A stretch of 64,000 nucleotides of DNA from an uncultured Prevotella sp. (GTDB lineage Bacteria; Bacteroidota; Bacteroidia; Bacteroidales; Bacteroidaceae), in contig CALCVP010000057.1 of assembly GCA_937907705.1 (NCBI GenBank), positions 62,001-126,000 on the forward strand, written 5' to 3'. The notes beneath the pieces are model-generated. The model ran no database searches and was not told where the DNA came from. It saw only the letters and a list, made by a program, of their open reading frames with translations. A program made the translations under genes and the position numbers. Positions 52,144 to 60,902 of the stretch are shown here, one piece after another (position 1 is the stretch's first letter; each line of letters opens with the position of its first letter).

Positions 52144-55074
52144 TTAATTGTTTCTGTTTTCGCGTTGATACTCGCTGGGCGACATTCCATAGGTATCTTT
52201 AAACACTTGCGTAAAGGTCTTATGGTCGTTATAGCCTACTGCCAACATCACATCTTGCACGGTTGCCGTTTTCTGACGGAGCATGTCAGCAGCATGTTTC
52301 ATCTTTATGTTTCGTATAAACTCCAATGGAGTTTGTTTGGACACGGCTTTCAACTTGCGTGAAAAAGTAGAACGCGACATGCCCAATTCTGATGCAACAA
52401 ACATTACATCCAGTTTCTCACTGCCTAAATGTTCCTCTACCAATTTGGTTGCTTTGGCAATAAAATGCTCATCTATCTTGGTAATGCTAAGCTGAGAATT
52501 CATTTCTTTTTGCATCATAACTTGCAAGCGGTCCACATTTTCTTGAATCATGCTCAACTTCTGCTTGGCATTCTTGTCGCTTGTAGCCATATTGTCTGCA
52601 ATGGCATTGATAGTCTGCAATGGAGCTACCATTTCCTGAGAAACATTAGTAAAATATTCTTTCTTGCTTTCATTGATATTCTCTTCTATTATCTTGTCAT
52701 TTTGCTTGGCCAACCGCTCCTGATAGCGTTTGATAACCAGCCACAATATAACGATACATATACATAGATAGATGGTGTAGGCCCACCAGGTTTCCCACCA
52801 AGCCGGCAGTCTGTGTATCTTAAAGGTGGCTATTTTCTTGCTCCACAGTCCATTTTCGTCTGTAGCTTTCACCTCAAAGGTATAGTCGCCTTTCTCTAAA
52901 TGGTTGTAAGTAGCCACATTAACGCCTACGGGCAGATACACCCAATGTTTGTCAACTCCCTTGAGTCTGTAAGCATAACAGATATGACTTTGATTGGTAA
53001 AGTCAAGTGTTGAAAACTCAATGCTTATATTTTGTTCATTGGGCTTGATGTCTATACTGTTGCTTGACTTCTTTCGTTGCGGGTCAAGCCATACGCTCTT
53101 GCCCATCACCTTCACATCGGTAACAATCGGTTCTATGGATTTCGGCGTACTTTCCAACTGCAAATTGGTGTCAAAAGACAGTATACCAGGTATGCCCCCA
53201 AAGAACATATTGCCTGTATTGCTATCGCAGTACACAGCTCTTGGCAGGAAACGGTGTAAAGGTATGTCGTTGTCTTGGGTTGAATAGACTCTTACTGCTC
53301 CATTCTTTGGATTGAACTCGCGAATGGTCTTGGGGGTTACTACCCATACATGATTAAATCTGTCCGCCTGTACATGGTCTACCATATCACCGTTAAGGCC
53401 TACTTGGTTCGTATAGTCTTTGTATTGACTTAAATTCTCTTGTGCAAAGGCAAGCAATTGCCCCTCGCCCGTACTGGTCCAAATAGTGCCATCGGTGGTA
53501 ATATCAAGGGTCAAGAAGTCTTTTACATAAGGGTAAAGCTTCCATTGCCCCGATGATGTCAGTTTGCAAATGCCCTTATTGCGTACAGTACACCATATAT
53601 CACCTGTCGTAGACTGGGCAAAGTCGCTCACATCGCCAATCTTCTCTGATATGCGAATCAGCTTGTTGCGCAATGCATCATACTTGAATACACCGTTCAT
53701 GGTGCCTATCCACAGGTTCTGATCCTTATCTTCAAAGATGACTTCTATATTGCCAGATGTCTTGCTTACTGTTGCCAAATCAAGTTTCTTTTCCAACTTA
53801 ATCTGCATGTTTTCTCTACGCAGCTTCATGACCACCGTATTAGGTGTCATTACCCACACGGCATTAGGCTGATGTGCCTTAATAAGATAAGGTATAGTAT
53901 ATAGCGGCTCATGGCTTACAGCAGGACAGCTGCGATAATCTATGGGCAGAGCACCACTTGAAGGGTCATAGATATACAGTCCGCAAAACTCCTGATAATA
54001 CCAAAATACACCGCCATCATCACGGCACAAGGTTACAATAGACGGATTGAAACCCGTGGCACGCAGCATTGGTTCAATAGAATAACTGCGCACAAGCCTT
54101 GAATGAAAACTGACAATAAAGCTGTAATGGTCAAATGATGACACCCAAATATTGCCACTTCTGTCTTTGTAAAGGTGAGCCAATATTTTCTTTTCAGCAG
54201 GCAAAAGCGATTGGGTAGACAGCTGTTCCAATTTTCCGCCCCCCACAGGCTTAAACACATAGACATGCTCACGCCCCATTATCCACAGACAATGGTACTG
54301 ACTGTCTTGCACAATCTCCCGCAGTCCCGTTCCGTTAAAAGTAGAAAGTGTTTGCTGCTGCTCCAACAAAGGCATCTTGCCAGATGCAGATGGACGATAG
54401 AACCATATACGGTTGTCGCCCATAACTATCCAATAGCCCTTTTCTGAAACGTCTTCTTCCATGCCTTTTACTGACATCTGTCTGCTGAGCAATACAGGCT
54501 TCTGACGCTTGTTCTTACAGTAGAAATAGCCATGACAAGTTGAATAAAACAGCATTTCATGAGCATCTTCATACAAAAGTGAGCAAGGAGCACCTAAATG
54601 ATAACGCTGACGAAGCACGCCTTGCGCACTCAACTCATACAAATCGTTTTGACAAGCAATCCATATATCACCGTTTTTCCGCATAAATAGCATATCGACA
54701 GGATATTCCTGTAATGCTTTATACTGTACTTTCGCTATCTTATAGGTCTTTTTATCCAAGATATAGGCTCCCTTTTGTGTACCGAACCAGATACGCTTTG
54801 CTTTATCTTCGGCTATGCACAATACGGAGTTAATATCCATTATGCCTGGTGTAAGATAGTCAGAACGAAACACATGCACATTGTATCCGTCATCCCGGCA
54901 CAATCCGTCTACGGTTCCGTACCACATATATCCATCAGAGTCTTGATAGATATAAGACAAGGCACTGGTTGGCAGCTGCGAGATAGTAGGTATTTTGTCA
55001 ACCTTTACATTCTCTAATTGAGCATGCAACAGGCTACAATACAATAAAAGCAATAAAAAGATTAGCTTTTTCAT
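52144..55074 (-). CDS. Membrane sensor-AraC regulator derived from a hybrid two-component protein, lacking kinase and receiver domains
   Basis: This 976-residue protein begins with a signal peptide (1-18) and a periplasmic sensor of two-component propeller repeats (for example DSDGYMWYGT, about 30-680) and a Y_Y_Y domain (about 690-755), as in PUL-type hybrid sensors. One membrane helix spans about 765-782. Then comes only a short dimerization-helix remnant (about 800-860) in which the H box reads FTNVSQEMVAP, with Gln813 where the phospho-His belongs. No ATPase domain and no receiver domain follow; an AraC DNA-binding domain fills about 866-976. The gene lies between GH2 and SusC, so control of this PUL is likely. 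Signalling must differ from phosphorelay, perhaps by a mechanical change in the helical remnant (inference). It has its own consensus promoter. Confidence 0.9.
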   Translation of the reverse strand: MKKLIFLLLLLYCSLLHAQLENVKVDKIPTISQLPTSALSYIYQDSDGYMWYGTVDGLCRDDGYNVHVFRSDYLTPGIMDINSVLCIAEDKAKRIWFGTQKGAYILDKKTYKIAKVQYKALQEYPVDMLFMRKNGDIWIACQNDLYELSAQGVLRQRYHLGAPCSLLYEDAHEMLFYSTCHGYFYCKNKRQKPVLLSRQMSVKGMEEDVSEKGYWIVMGDNRIWFYRPSASGKMPLLEQQQTLSTFNGTGLREIVQDSQYHCLWIMGREHVYVFKPVGGGKLEQLSTQSLLPAEKKILAHLYKDRSGNIWVSSFDHYSFIVSFHSRLVRSYSIEPMLRATGFNPSIVTLCRDDGGVFWYYQEFCGLYIYDPSSGALPIDYRSCPAVSHEPLYTIPYLIKAHQPNAVWVMTPNTVVMKLRRENMQIKLEKKLDLATVSKTSGNIEVIFEDKDQNLWIGTMNGVFKYDALRNKLIRISEKIGDVSDFAQSTTGDIWCTVRNKGICKLTSSGQWKLYPYVKDFLTLDITTDGTIWTSTGEGQLLAFAQENLSQYKDYTNQVGLNGDMVDHVQADRFNHVWVVTPKTIREFNPKNGAVRVYSTQDNDIPLHRFLPRAVYCDSNTGNMFFGGIPGILSFDTNLQLESTPKSIEPIVTDVKVMGKSVWLDPQRKKSSNSIDIKPNEQNISIEFSTLDFTNQSHICYAYRLKGVDKHWVYLPVGVNVATYNHLEKGDYTFEVKATDENGLWSKKIATFKIHRLPAWWETWWAYTIYLCICIVILWLVIKRYQERLAKQNDKIIEENINESKKEYFTNVSQEMVAPLQTINAIADNMATSDKNAKQKLSMIQENVDRLQVMMQKEMNSQLSITKIDEHFIAKATKLVEEHLGSEKLDVMFVASELGMSRSTFSRKLKAVSKQTPLEFIRNIKMKHAADMLRQKTATVQDVMLAVGYNDHKTFTQVFKDTYGMSPSEYQRENRNN

Positions 55075-55102
55075 CAGAAACTTAAATTAATATTTCAATA
55101 CG

Positions 55103-55133
55103 CAAATATATATTTTTTATCGTTTTAAACAAA
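55103..55133 (-). promoter_or_regulatory. Bacteroidota-type promoter of the membrane AraC regulator
   Basis: On the minus strand TTTG (55133-55130) and TATATTTG (55110-55103) are 19 bases apart, matching the consensus. Transcription would start near 55097 with a leader of about 23 bases. Confidence 0.65.
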
Positions 55134-55207
55134 ATATTACAAATAAATTTATCATCCAACTTGATTATCTAACACATATATACCCGAAGTTGTCGGCATA
55201 AAACCAT

Positions 55208-58135
55208 CTATTCAAACGATATATTCTTTAGCTCACTCACATTAGCTTCGCGAGCTTCCTCTGTAAACAGCTGCACCAACTGCCCGCAACTGAGGTGCTG
55301 CTGTGGAGCAAACTCCTTCGTGTGCATATAGCGTAGCAAGCTCAGATAGAGCTGACGTGCCTCTGGATAGCAAAGCAATGAAGGCAGCTGCGCCATGCAA
55401 ACCAACAACTTTCCCTTTCCTACCGACAATTCAAATACAAGTGCCAAACGATGGTTGCGCTCCACATTGTCTATTACTTGCACCAAAGGCTGATAACCTT
55501 CGGGTAAAAGGTCGAGTACAAAAGGTCGCGAACAGCGTGCCATGGCAGCCCACTGCCAGTTGGTATGGTTCTGTGTAGGAAAGTTCTCAAATAGAGGATG
55601 CTCACTATTGATTAGCAATCCTAAAGTACCTGGCGATACAGGCTTGTGATTGTTGACACAAATGGTTTTAAACATGCGATAGTTCCAATAATCGGTTTGC
55701 AGCAATCCGCCTACTGTCTGCGTCAGATACATAGAGTCGCGGGGCATCAGCAGAACATTCCCACCGGCATTGAGCTGCTGCAATACAGGAGCAGTAAGCG
55801 TATCAACAATGGAAAGTCCTTTAGTCAACTGCTTCAGTTGAGCAGCAAAATCGGTATTGGCATATACCCATAACTGGTAAGTGTTGGCATACGTAGTGCC
55901 GGGTATGCAGAGCGTTAATTGCCACTGCTCATTACGCTCTGGTACAGACAGCCGTGCTACCTGTGCTATACGTCCCACATCAAGCAGTCCACGCTGACTG
56001 TCAGCTTGCTGAATGGTCATAAAGCCTTCACCTTTCAATTGCTGCTGCCCATCAGTCAAAGTCCACTTCAGTTGCTTTCCATGCAACGATGTATTCCCAT
56101 AATGGGCTATTTTCACGCCACACGTTATGCTGTCGCCATCAGTATAGCAGAAGCGTGGAACTATAAGCAGAGGTACTATGGGGGCACACCACTGGCGCCA
56201 ACGTTGGGGCTGCACCAAATGCTTGCTCTTCATAAAGGCATTGAGCACACCCACATAAGCTGAACCTTGACCAGGATAATCTTGCAAATCGAGCAATTGG
56301 TAGCCAGCCATGTTGCCTGTGCGCAAGTCGAGTTCCATATCTGCCTTGTAAAGTTCTACCGCCCACAGCCCTGATGCACGGTGAAAGGCTGCAGCCTGAC
56401 TGCCCATGCCAGCCTGTTGAAGACGATGCTGGAATGTCTGAAGGTTGTAAGGGCAAAGCACACCTTTATAAAGACTTATCTCGTTATAATCTGGATAAAC
56501 TTGAAACTGTCCCGTCTCATGGCTGACAACAGGTATATCGATTTCACCGATAGCCCCTTCAAGCGTAACTGTTGTGTTAGGGTATTGATGGTTTAACAAT
56601 CCTCCATCGTAAGCATCGGCAAAGGAGAAGGAACCACGCGTATGGGTATTGAACTCTCCCCAAGCCTCACCGCCCAAACGGCAGGTTGTAATATAATCCA
56701 TACCTGGCTGCACACCCTTGTAGCCCAAATAGAAATTTGAACCTAATGTATAAAGTTTTGAAGGAAAAGCTGCACGATAGTCTGCCACAAACTGTTGCAT
56801 TTTTTCTACCGAACCCCACAGTTCATTGCCTAAAGCCATCATTACAAATGACGGATGATGACCGTATTGCCGCAATATATCAAGGCCCTCACGGTGCAGA
56901 TAGTTCATCAATACGGTATCTTTAGCATTGAAATCGCCCCAAAAAGGCAATTCGGGCTGCAAGTAAAAGCCCATCTCATCAGCTACTGTAAAGCAGGCTT
57001 CTGGCGGGCACCATGAATGAAAACGCACATGATTGATGCCATAGTCGGCTAATGTAGCAAAGTACTGACGCCACGATGCTGTGTCCATAGGCACATGAGC
57101 GGTAAGCGGAAACACACACGCATCATGCTTTCCACGCAAGAAAATGGCCTTGCCGTTGACATAGAAATGATGGCCATGTGCCTCAAAACTTACACAGCCA
57201 AAAGTCTGACTCTGTGTATCTCCATTAGGCAAACGCACCGTCAAGCGGTACATTTTAGGCGAAAATTCGCTCCATTGCTCCAGCAGTGTATCTATTTGCG
57301 ACAAGCCATCGCACACCATTGCATTTTTATAACGTCTGCCAAAGCTGTAAACAGTCTTTCCTGTAGCTTCATCACTGATGGTGTAACTCACCGGCAAGAT
57401 GCTTTTGCGCCAACCTGCCACCTGAAACGAGAAGTGTAGCTGATGCGCTGTGGCAACAGTTTGCAAGCTGTTTATATGCAAACGGGGCACCGCTTCAAGA
57501 TAGAGCTTGCCTATTACGCCATTCCAATTGGTCTGAGTATCTTCAGTAAAAGCATGCGATGAGGTAAGCAATTGGGGAGGCACGCCCTGTTTGTTGTCTA
57601 TCAACAAGGTAATAGTATGCCGTCCTGGTGTGAGCCATGCTGAGAGTTGATAGGTCTGAGGGGTACTGATATTGTTGCAATACCCCACCTTGCGTCCATC
57701 TATAAATACGGTAGTTGGCTTGGTCCGCTCCAAATGCAAGACCACAGAGTGTCCTTTCCAACTGCGCGGAATATCTACTTCCCGACGGTACCACGCTTTG
57801 CCAACATAAGCATAGCGCCGGGTAAGACGAGTGGTTTCAGTAGTAGTGGCAGGTGGATTGCCCTTATGATTGGTATCAGTAGTGCCTGGCAGCACTATGG
57901 TGTCAGAAAGCGGTTGCGTGGCAAAGCCCTTCTGTTCCCCTTCAGCTTGTTCATCCAATGCAAACTGCCATATACCCGACAAGTCTATCTGCTGGCGCTG
58001 AGCCGCCAAAGGCAAGCACACACATGACAGTAACAAGAACAACGACCTCAATAGATGACAAGAACCAGCCCATGGTGCTGTAACAACAGTTAGCCACCAA
58101 GCAGCCAAACAGCGATAAAAAGAATGATATGACAT
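55208..58135 (-). CDS. GH2-family glycosidase with C-terminal amidotransferase-like domain
   Basis: From ATG 58135 the enzyme has 975 residues. It shows the GH2 sugar-binding domain (about 50-215), Ig-like domain (220-315) and TIM barrel, with acid/base Glu438 (ALGNELWG) and nucleophile Glu540 (SHETGQF). A C-terminal region (about 760-960) resembles the class-I amidotransferase-like fold found at the end of some GH2 proteins. A signal peptide (MRSLFLLLSC-type stretch ending LAAQ) begins about 29 residues in; a TTG at 58051 would place it at the very start, so translation may begin there. GH2 covers beta-galactosidases, glucuronidases, mannosidases and arabinopyranosidases; I cannot choose. 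It lies 19 bases after the araC-type gene, probably in one operon. Confidence 0.88.
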   Translation of the reverse strand: MSYHSFYRCLAAWWLTVVTAPWAGSCHLLRSLFLLLSCVCLPLAAQRQQIDLSGIWQFALDEQAEGEQKGFATQPLSDTIVLPGTTDTNHKGNPPATTTETTRLTRRYAYVGKAWYRREVDIPRSWKGHSVVLHLERTKPTTVFIDGRKVGYCNNISTPQTYQLSAWLTPGRHTITLLIDNKQGVPPQLLTSSHAFTEDTQTNWNGVIGKLYLEAVPRLHINSLQTVATAHQLHFSFQVAGWRKSILPVSYTISDEATGKTVYSFGRRYKNAMVCDGLSQIDTLLEQWSEFSPKMYRLTVRLPNGDTQSQTFGCVSFEAHGHHFYVNGKAIFLRGKHDACVFPLTAHVPMDTASWRQYFATLADYGINHVRFHSWCPPEACFTVADEMGFYLQPELPFWGDFNAKDTVLMNYLHREGLDILRQYGHHPSFVMMALGNELWGSVEKMQQFVADYRAAFPSKLYTLGSNFYLGYKGVQPGMDYITTCRLGGEAWGEFNTHTRGSFSFADAYDGGLLNHQYPNTTVTLEGAIGEIDIPVVSHETGQFQVYPDYNEISLYKGVLCPYNLQTFQHRLQQAGMGSQAAAFHRASGLWAVELYKADMELDLRTGNMAGYQLLDLQDYPGQGSAYVGVLNAFMKSKHLVQPQRWRQWCAPIVPLLIVPRFCYTDGDSITCGVKIAHYGNTSLHGKQLKWTLTDGQQQLKGEGFMTIQQADSQRGLLDVGRIAQVARLSVPERNEQWQLTLCIPGTTYANTYQLWVYANTDFAAQLKQLTKGLSIVDTLTAPVLQQLNAGGNVLLMPRDSMYLTQTVGGLLQTDYWNYRMFKTICVNNHKPVSPGTLGLLINSEHPLFENFPTQNHTNWQWAAMARCSRPFVLDLLPEGYQPLVQVIDNVERNHRLALVFELSVGKGKLLVCMAQLPSLLCYPEARQLYLSLLRYMHTKEFAPQQHLSCGQLVQLFTEEAREANVSELKNISFE

Positions 58136-58154
58136 AGACAGCAATAACAAGAGC

Positions 58155-59066
58155 TTACACTATTACTTTTATTTTATGATAATACTCTCTGAACGCTGTG
58201 GGAGAGCAACCTTTCTTACGCTTGAATACTCTATTGAAATTGCTCAAGTTGTTATAGCCACACAAGAAGCTGATGTCTGCCACAGTCTTGTTGGTATCTA
58301 CCAACATGCGAGTGGCATAACCCAAGCGTATTTCTATAATATAATCGCTCACCGTGCGACCTGTATGTAACTTGAAAAAGCGACTGAAGGCAGCTTCGCT
58401 CATACATGCTATGCCCGCCAAGGTCTTCAGTTTTATTTCATCCATATAATGATTGTCTATATAGTTTTTTACTTTCAGTATGCGCTTGGAGTCTTCGCCA
58501 ATGTTTACTTTAGCATAGCTGGTAGTAGCCAATGTCCTGGCACCATCGCAATGAGCCAGCGTATCCAATATCTCCAAGAACTGTATGAAAGCTTTAAAAC
58601 GGTCTGTTATAGAACTCAGAGACATCAACTGGTTGTAGACTTTAAGAATGGCATTCATAGAAAAAGCCAAACCACGATGGGCAAGCGTCAGCATCCGATA
58701 GATATGGCGAAAGGGATTCTTGGCAAAAAGGCTGTCTTGTGTAAGGTCAAAATTAAACTGCACGGTTATCTCATGTATGTTCGTGCTGGTGCAAGTGTTT
58801 TGCATCCATACATGTTCCAAGTCAACACTGGTAATCAGCACCAGATCATAATCGCCTATCACTTCACTATTATCACCTACAATGCGCCTTACGCCAGAAG
58901 CGTTCTCTACAAAATTGAGTTCAAATACATTGTGTTTATGAATAGGATAAGTAAACTCTTTCTTCTGTCTGTCGGCAATATAAAGTATATCTTTATCCAT
59001 CAATGGGGTTATTTCGTGTAACACTCCTCCATTGATATTTTGCTTTTTCATCGTATTTTTCTCCAT
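58155..59066 (-). CDS. Cytoplasmic AraC-family transcriptional regulator
   Basis: This 303-residue regulator has a cupin-like sensory domain (about 30-150, with HKHNVFELNF) and an AraC double helix-turn-helix (about 200-298, ending GCSPTAFREYY). No membrane helix is present, so it would sense a sugar inside the cell. It directly precedes the GH2 gene on the same strand. Two Met codons (59066 and 59051) are possible starts. A -7-like box (TATTTTTG) lies at 59121-59128. Confidence 0.92.
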   Translation of the reverse strand: MEKNTMKKQNINGGVLHEITPLMDKDILYIADRQKKEFTYPIHKHNVFELNFVENASGVRRIVGDNSEVIGDYDLVLITSVDLEHVWMQNTCTSTNIHEITVQFNFDLTQDSLFAKNPFRHIYRMLTLAHRGLAFSMNAILKVYNQLMSLSSITDRFKAFIQFLEILDTLAHCDGARTLATTSYAKVNIGEDSKRILKVKNYIDNHYMDEIKLKTLAGIACMSEAAFSRFFKLHTGRTVSDYIIEIRLGYATRMLVDTNKTVADISFLCGYNNLSNFNRVFKRKKGCSPTAFREYYHKIKVIV

Positions 59067-59199
59067 AGGTTAAGTGCGTTAAGCATGTTTTTCGTTCTAT
59101 GTCAGCAAGATTTTCTTTTGCAAAAATAATGCAATTAAACCAAATAAAAAAATCTTTGCACTGTTATTGCCCCTCATAAAAGTACTTTTAATGCTGCCT

Positions 59200-60738
59200 C
59201 TAAAAGTCTGTTTGCTTTTCTTTTGTCAGCTTTACATAAGCTGCGGGCGTCATGCCATATATCTTTTTGAAAGCCTGATGAAAACTGGCTGGAGACTTGT
59301 ATCCCACCCGTTCAGCTATACCTGCTATGGTCATAGCCCCCAACATATCGCCATTGGCAAGCCATTGTGATGCCGTTCTAATGCGGTATTCATTCAGGTA
59401 GGTCTTGAAATTCTTGCCATAACTCTTGTTGATAACCCACGACACATACTTGGTGTTGGAATTTACCATCTGCGCCAATGCACTTAAACTGAAGTCTGGG
59501 TTGCATATCGTGGCAGAATCTTCCATTACATGGGCTATGCTCATCAACAGCATATCTGCCTGTTTCTTGGTCAGCAGCTCACCATCTTGACCATCAGCTG
59601 TAACAGACTCTTGGACAACAGACAATTCTGCGGATGCCGTGTCTGTATCTACTCTTTCCTTTCCTGTATTCTCCATCTGTGTATTCTCTATGCTTGCGAA
59701 TATCTCATTCTGCACTTCCAACTGGTGGCTGTGCTCTTGATGCTTCTTGATAAGCAACCGTTGAGTATAAACCAACTTTCTATTTACCTTATATATATAG
59801 ACAAACAAGAATATCAGTACGAGCAAAAGCGTGGCTATAACCGCCACTACCCAAATGAGCATAGTGTTCTTGTTTTGCAACAAAGAGATGCGTCTGTCGC
59901 TTAATTGCTTTTCATAATTGCTGATAAGGCTTCGCTTACTGTTGAACTCTTTCTGCTGAAAAAATGAATCGGAATATTGCACAAACAACTTGTTATACTG
60001 TACAGACAAATCGTTCTTGCCCTGCTTGCGATAAAGACTGGCCAACCGTTCGCATGCCGATGTGAGCGGTCCTGCACAATGCCCTTTCTCAGCATAGTCC
60101 TTACACTTCAGATACCACTTTTCGGCCTGCTCCATATCACCATTTTCTTCATACATAGAGCCAATCTGCCCCATCTCAGCAGCAGCATAAACCCGAGGCA
60201 TGCCGTGAGCAATGGCATACTTCATAGCTTGCGTATGAAAGAAAACAGCTCCTTTATAATACTTCCGAGCCATCGACAGCATAGCCTGATTAAGATAGGT
60301 ATAGAATCTGTTCGCATTGGCATCGCCCATGTGCAGTGTACCAATAGACTTGTAACAGTCTTCGGCTTCCTTTTGCTTTCCCAGCATAGCGTAACACTGC
60401 AACATATTGCATTTCAGCTTTGATGCCATGAAATAGTTTCTGTTAGTCTGGGCTTTCTCCAAACAGATAGTATAGTAGCGCAAAGCTTGATCATAGTCTT
60501 CAAAAAGAATATATGTATTGCCAATAATGGAAAGAGCCTCCATAAAGGCCTTCTCATTATTGGTACGATCGGCAAAATCCATGGCTTTTCCCAACACTTC
60601 CAAGGCATCCATGTAGCGTTCTTCCTTATAATAATTGTAACCTATCGCCACCAAACTGTCAGCTGAAAGGTGCTTCGAAGTAGCATAAAGCGAAATCTGC
60701 AATAAGGATAGCAATAATAACAATATATATCTTTTCAT
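59200..60738 (-). CDS. Periplasmic TPR - membrane helix - AraC regulator
   Basis: From ATG 60738 this 512-residue protein has a signal peptide (MKRYILLLLLSLLQ), tetratricopeptide-like helical repeats (about 25-280), one membrane helix (about 292-316), a cytoplasmic coiled-coil linker and an AraC DNA-binding domain (about 400-512). The topology lets a periplasmic protein-binding domain control transcription directly. It is divergent from the large secreted protein gene at 60903, which it may regulate (inference). Codons at 60741 (ATG) and 60774 are less likely starts. A -7-like box (TACCTTTG) lies at 60763-60770. Confidence 0.87.
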   Translation of the reverse strand: MKRYILLLLLSLLQISLYATSKHLSADSLVAIGYNYYKEERYMDALEVLGKAMDFADRTNNEKAFMEALSIIGNTYILFEDYDQALRYYTICLEKAQTNRNYFMASKLKCNMLQCYAMLGKQKEAEDCYKSIGTLHMGDANANRFYTYLNQAMLSMARKYYKGAVFFHTQAMKYAIAHGMPRVYAAAEMGQIGSMYEENGDMEQAEKWYLKCKDYAEKGHCAGPLTSACERLASLYRKQGKNDLSVQYNKLFVQYSDSFFQQKEFNSKRSLISNYEKQLSDRRISLLQNKNTMLIWVVAVIATLLLVLIFLFVYIYKVNRKLVYTQRLLIKKHQEHSHQLEVQNEIFASIENTQMENTGKERVDTDTASAELSVVQESVTADGQDGELLTKKQADMLLMSIAHVMEDSATICNPDFSLSALAQMVNSNTKYVSWVINKSYGKNFKTYLNEYRIRTASQWLANGDMLGAMTIAGIAERVGYKSPASFHQAFKKIYGMTPAAYVKLTKEKQTDF

Positions 60739-60853
60739 CATTATTTTCTTATAAAATATATGCAAAGGTAACAAGAAAATAAGATTTTTTATTCAATTTC
60801 TTGAAATTGTATGCATAAACAGGCTTTAAAACAGCTATTCACTGTTATTTTGT

Positions 60854-60861
60854 TAACTTTG
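60854..60861 (+). promoter_or_regulatory. -7-like box upstream of the secreted adhesin-domain gene
   Basis: TAACTTTG lies 41 bases before the start codon at 60903, a usual distance; no good -33 box is seen at 19-21 bases, though TTTTG immediately precedes it. Confidence 0.35.
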
Positions 60862-60902
60862 CAATTGTATTTTTATCAATATGTCTAATTAATAGTTGAT
60901 TT

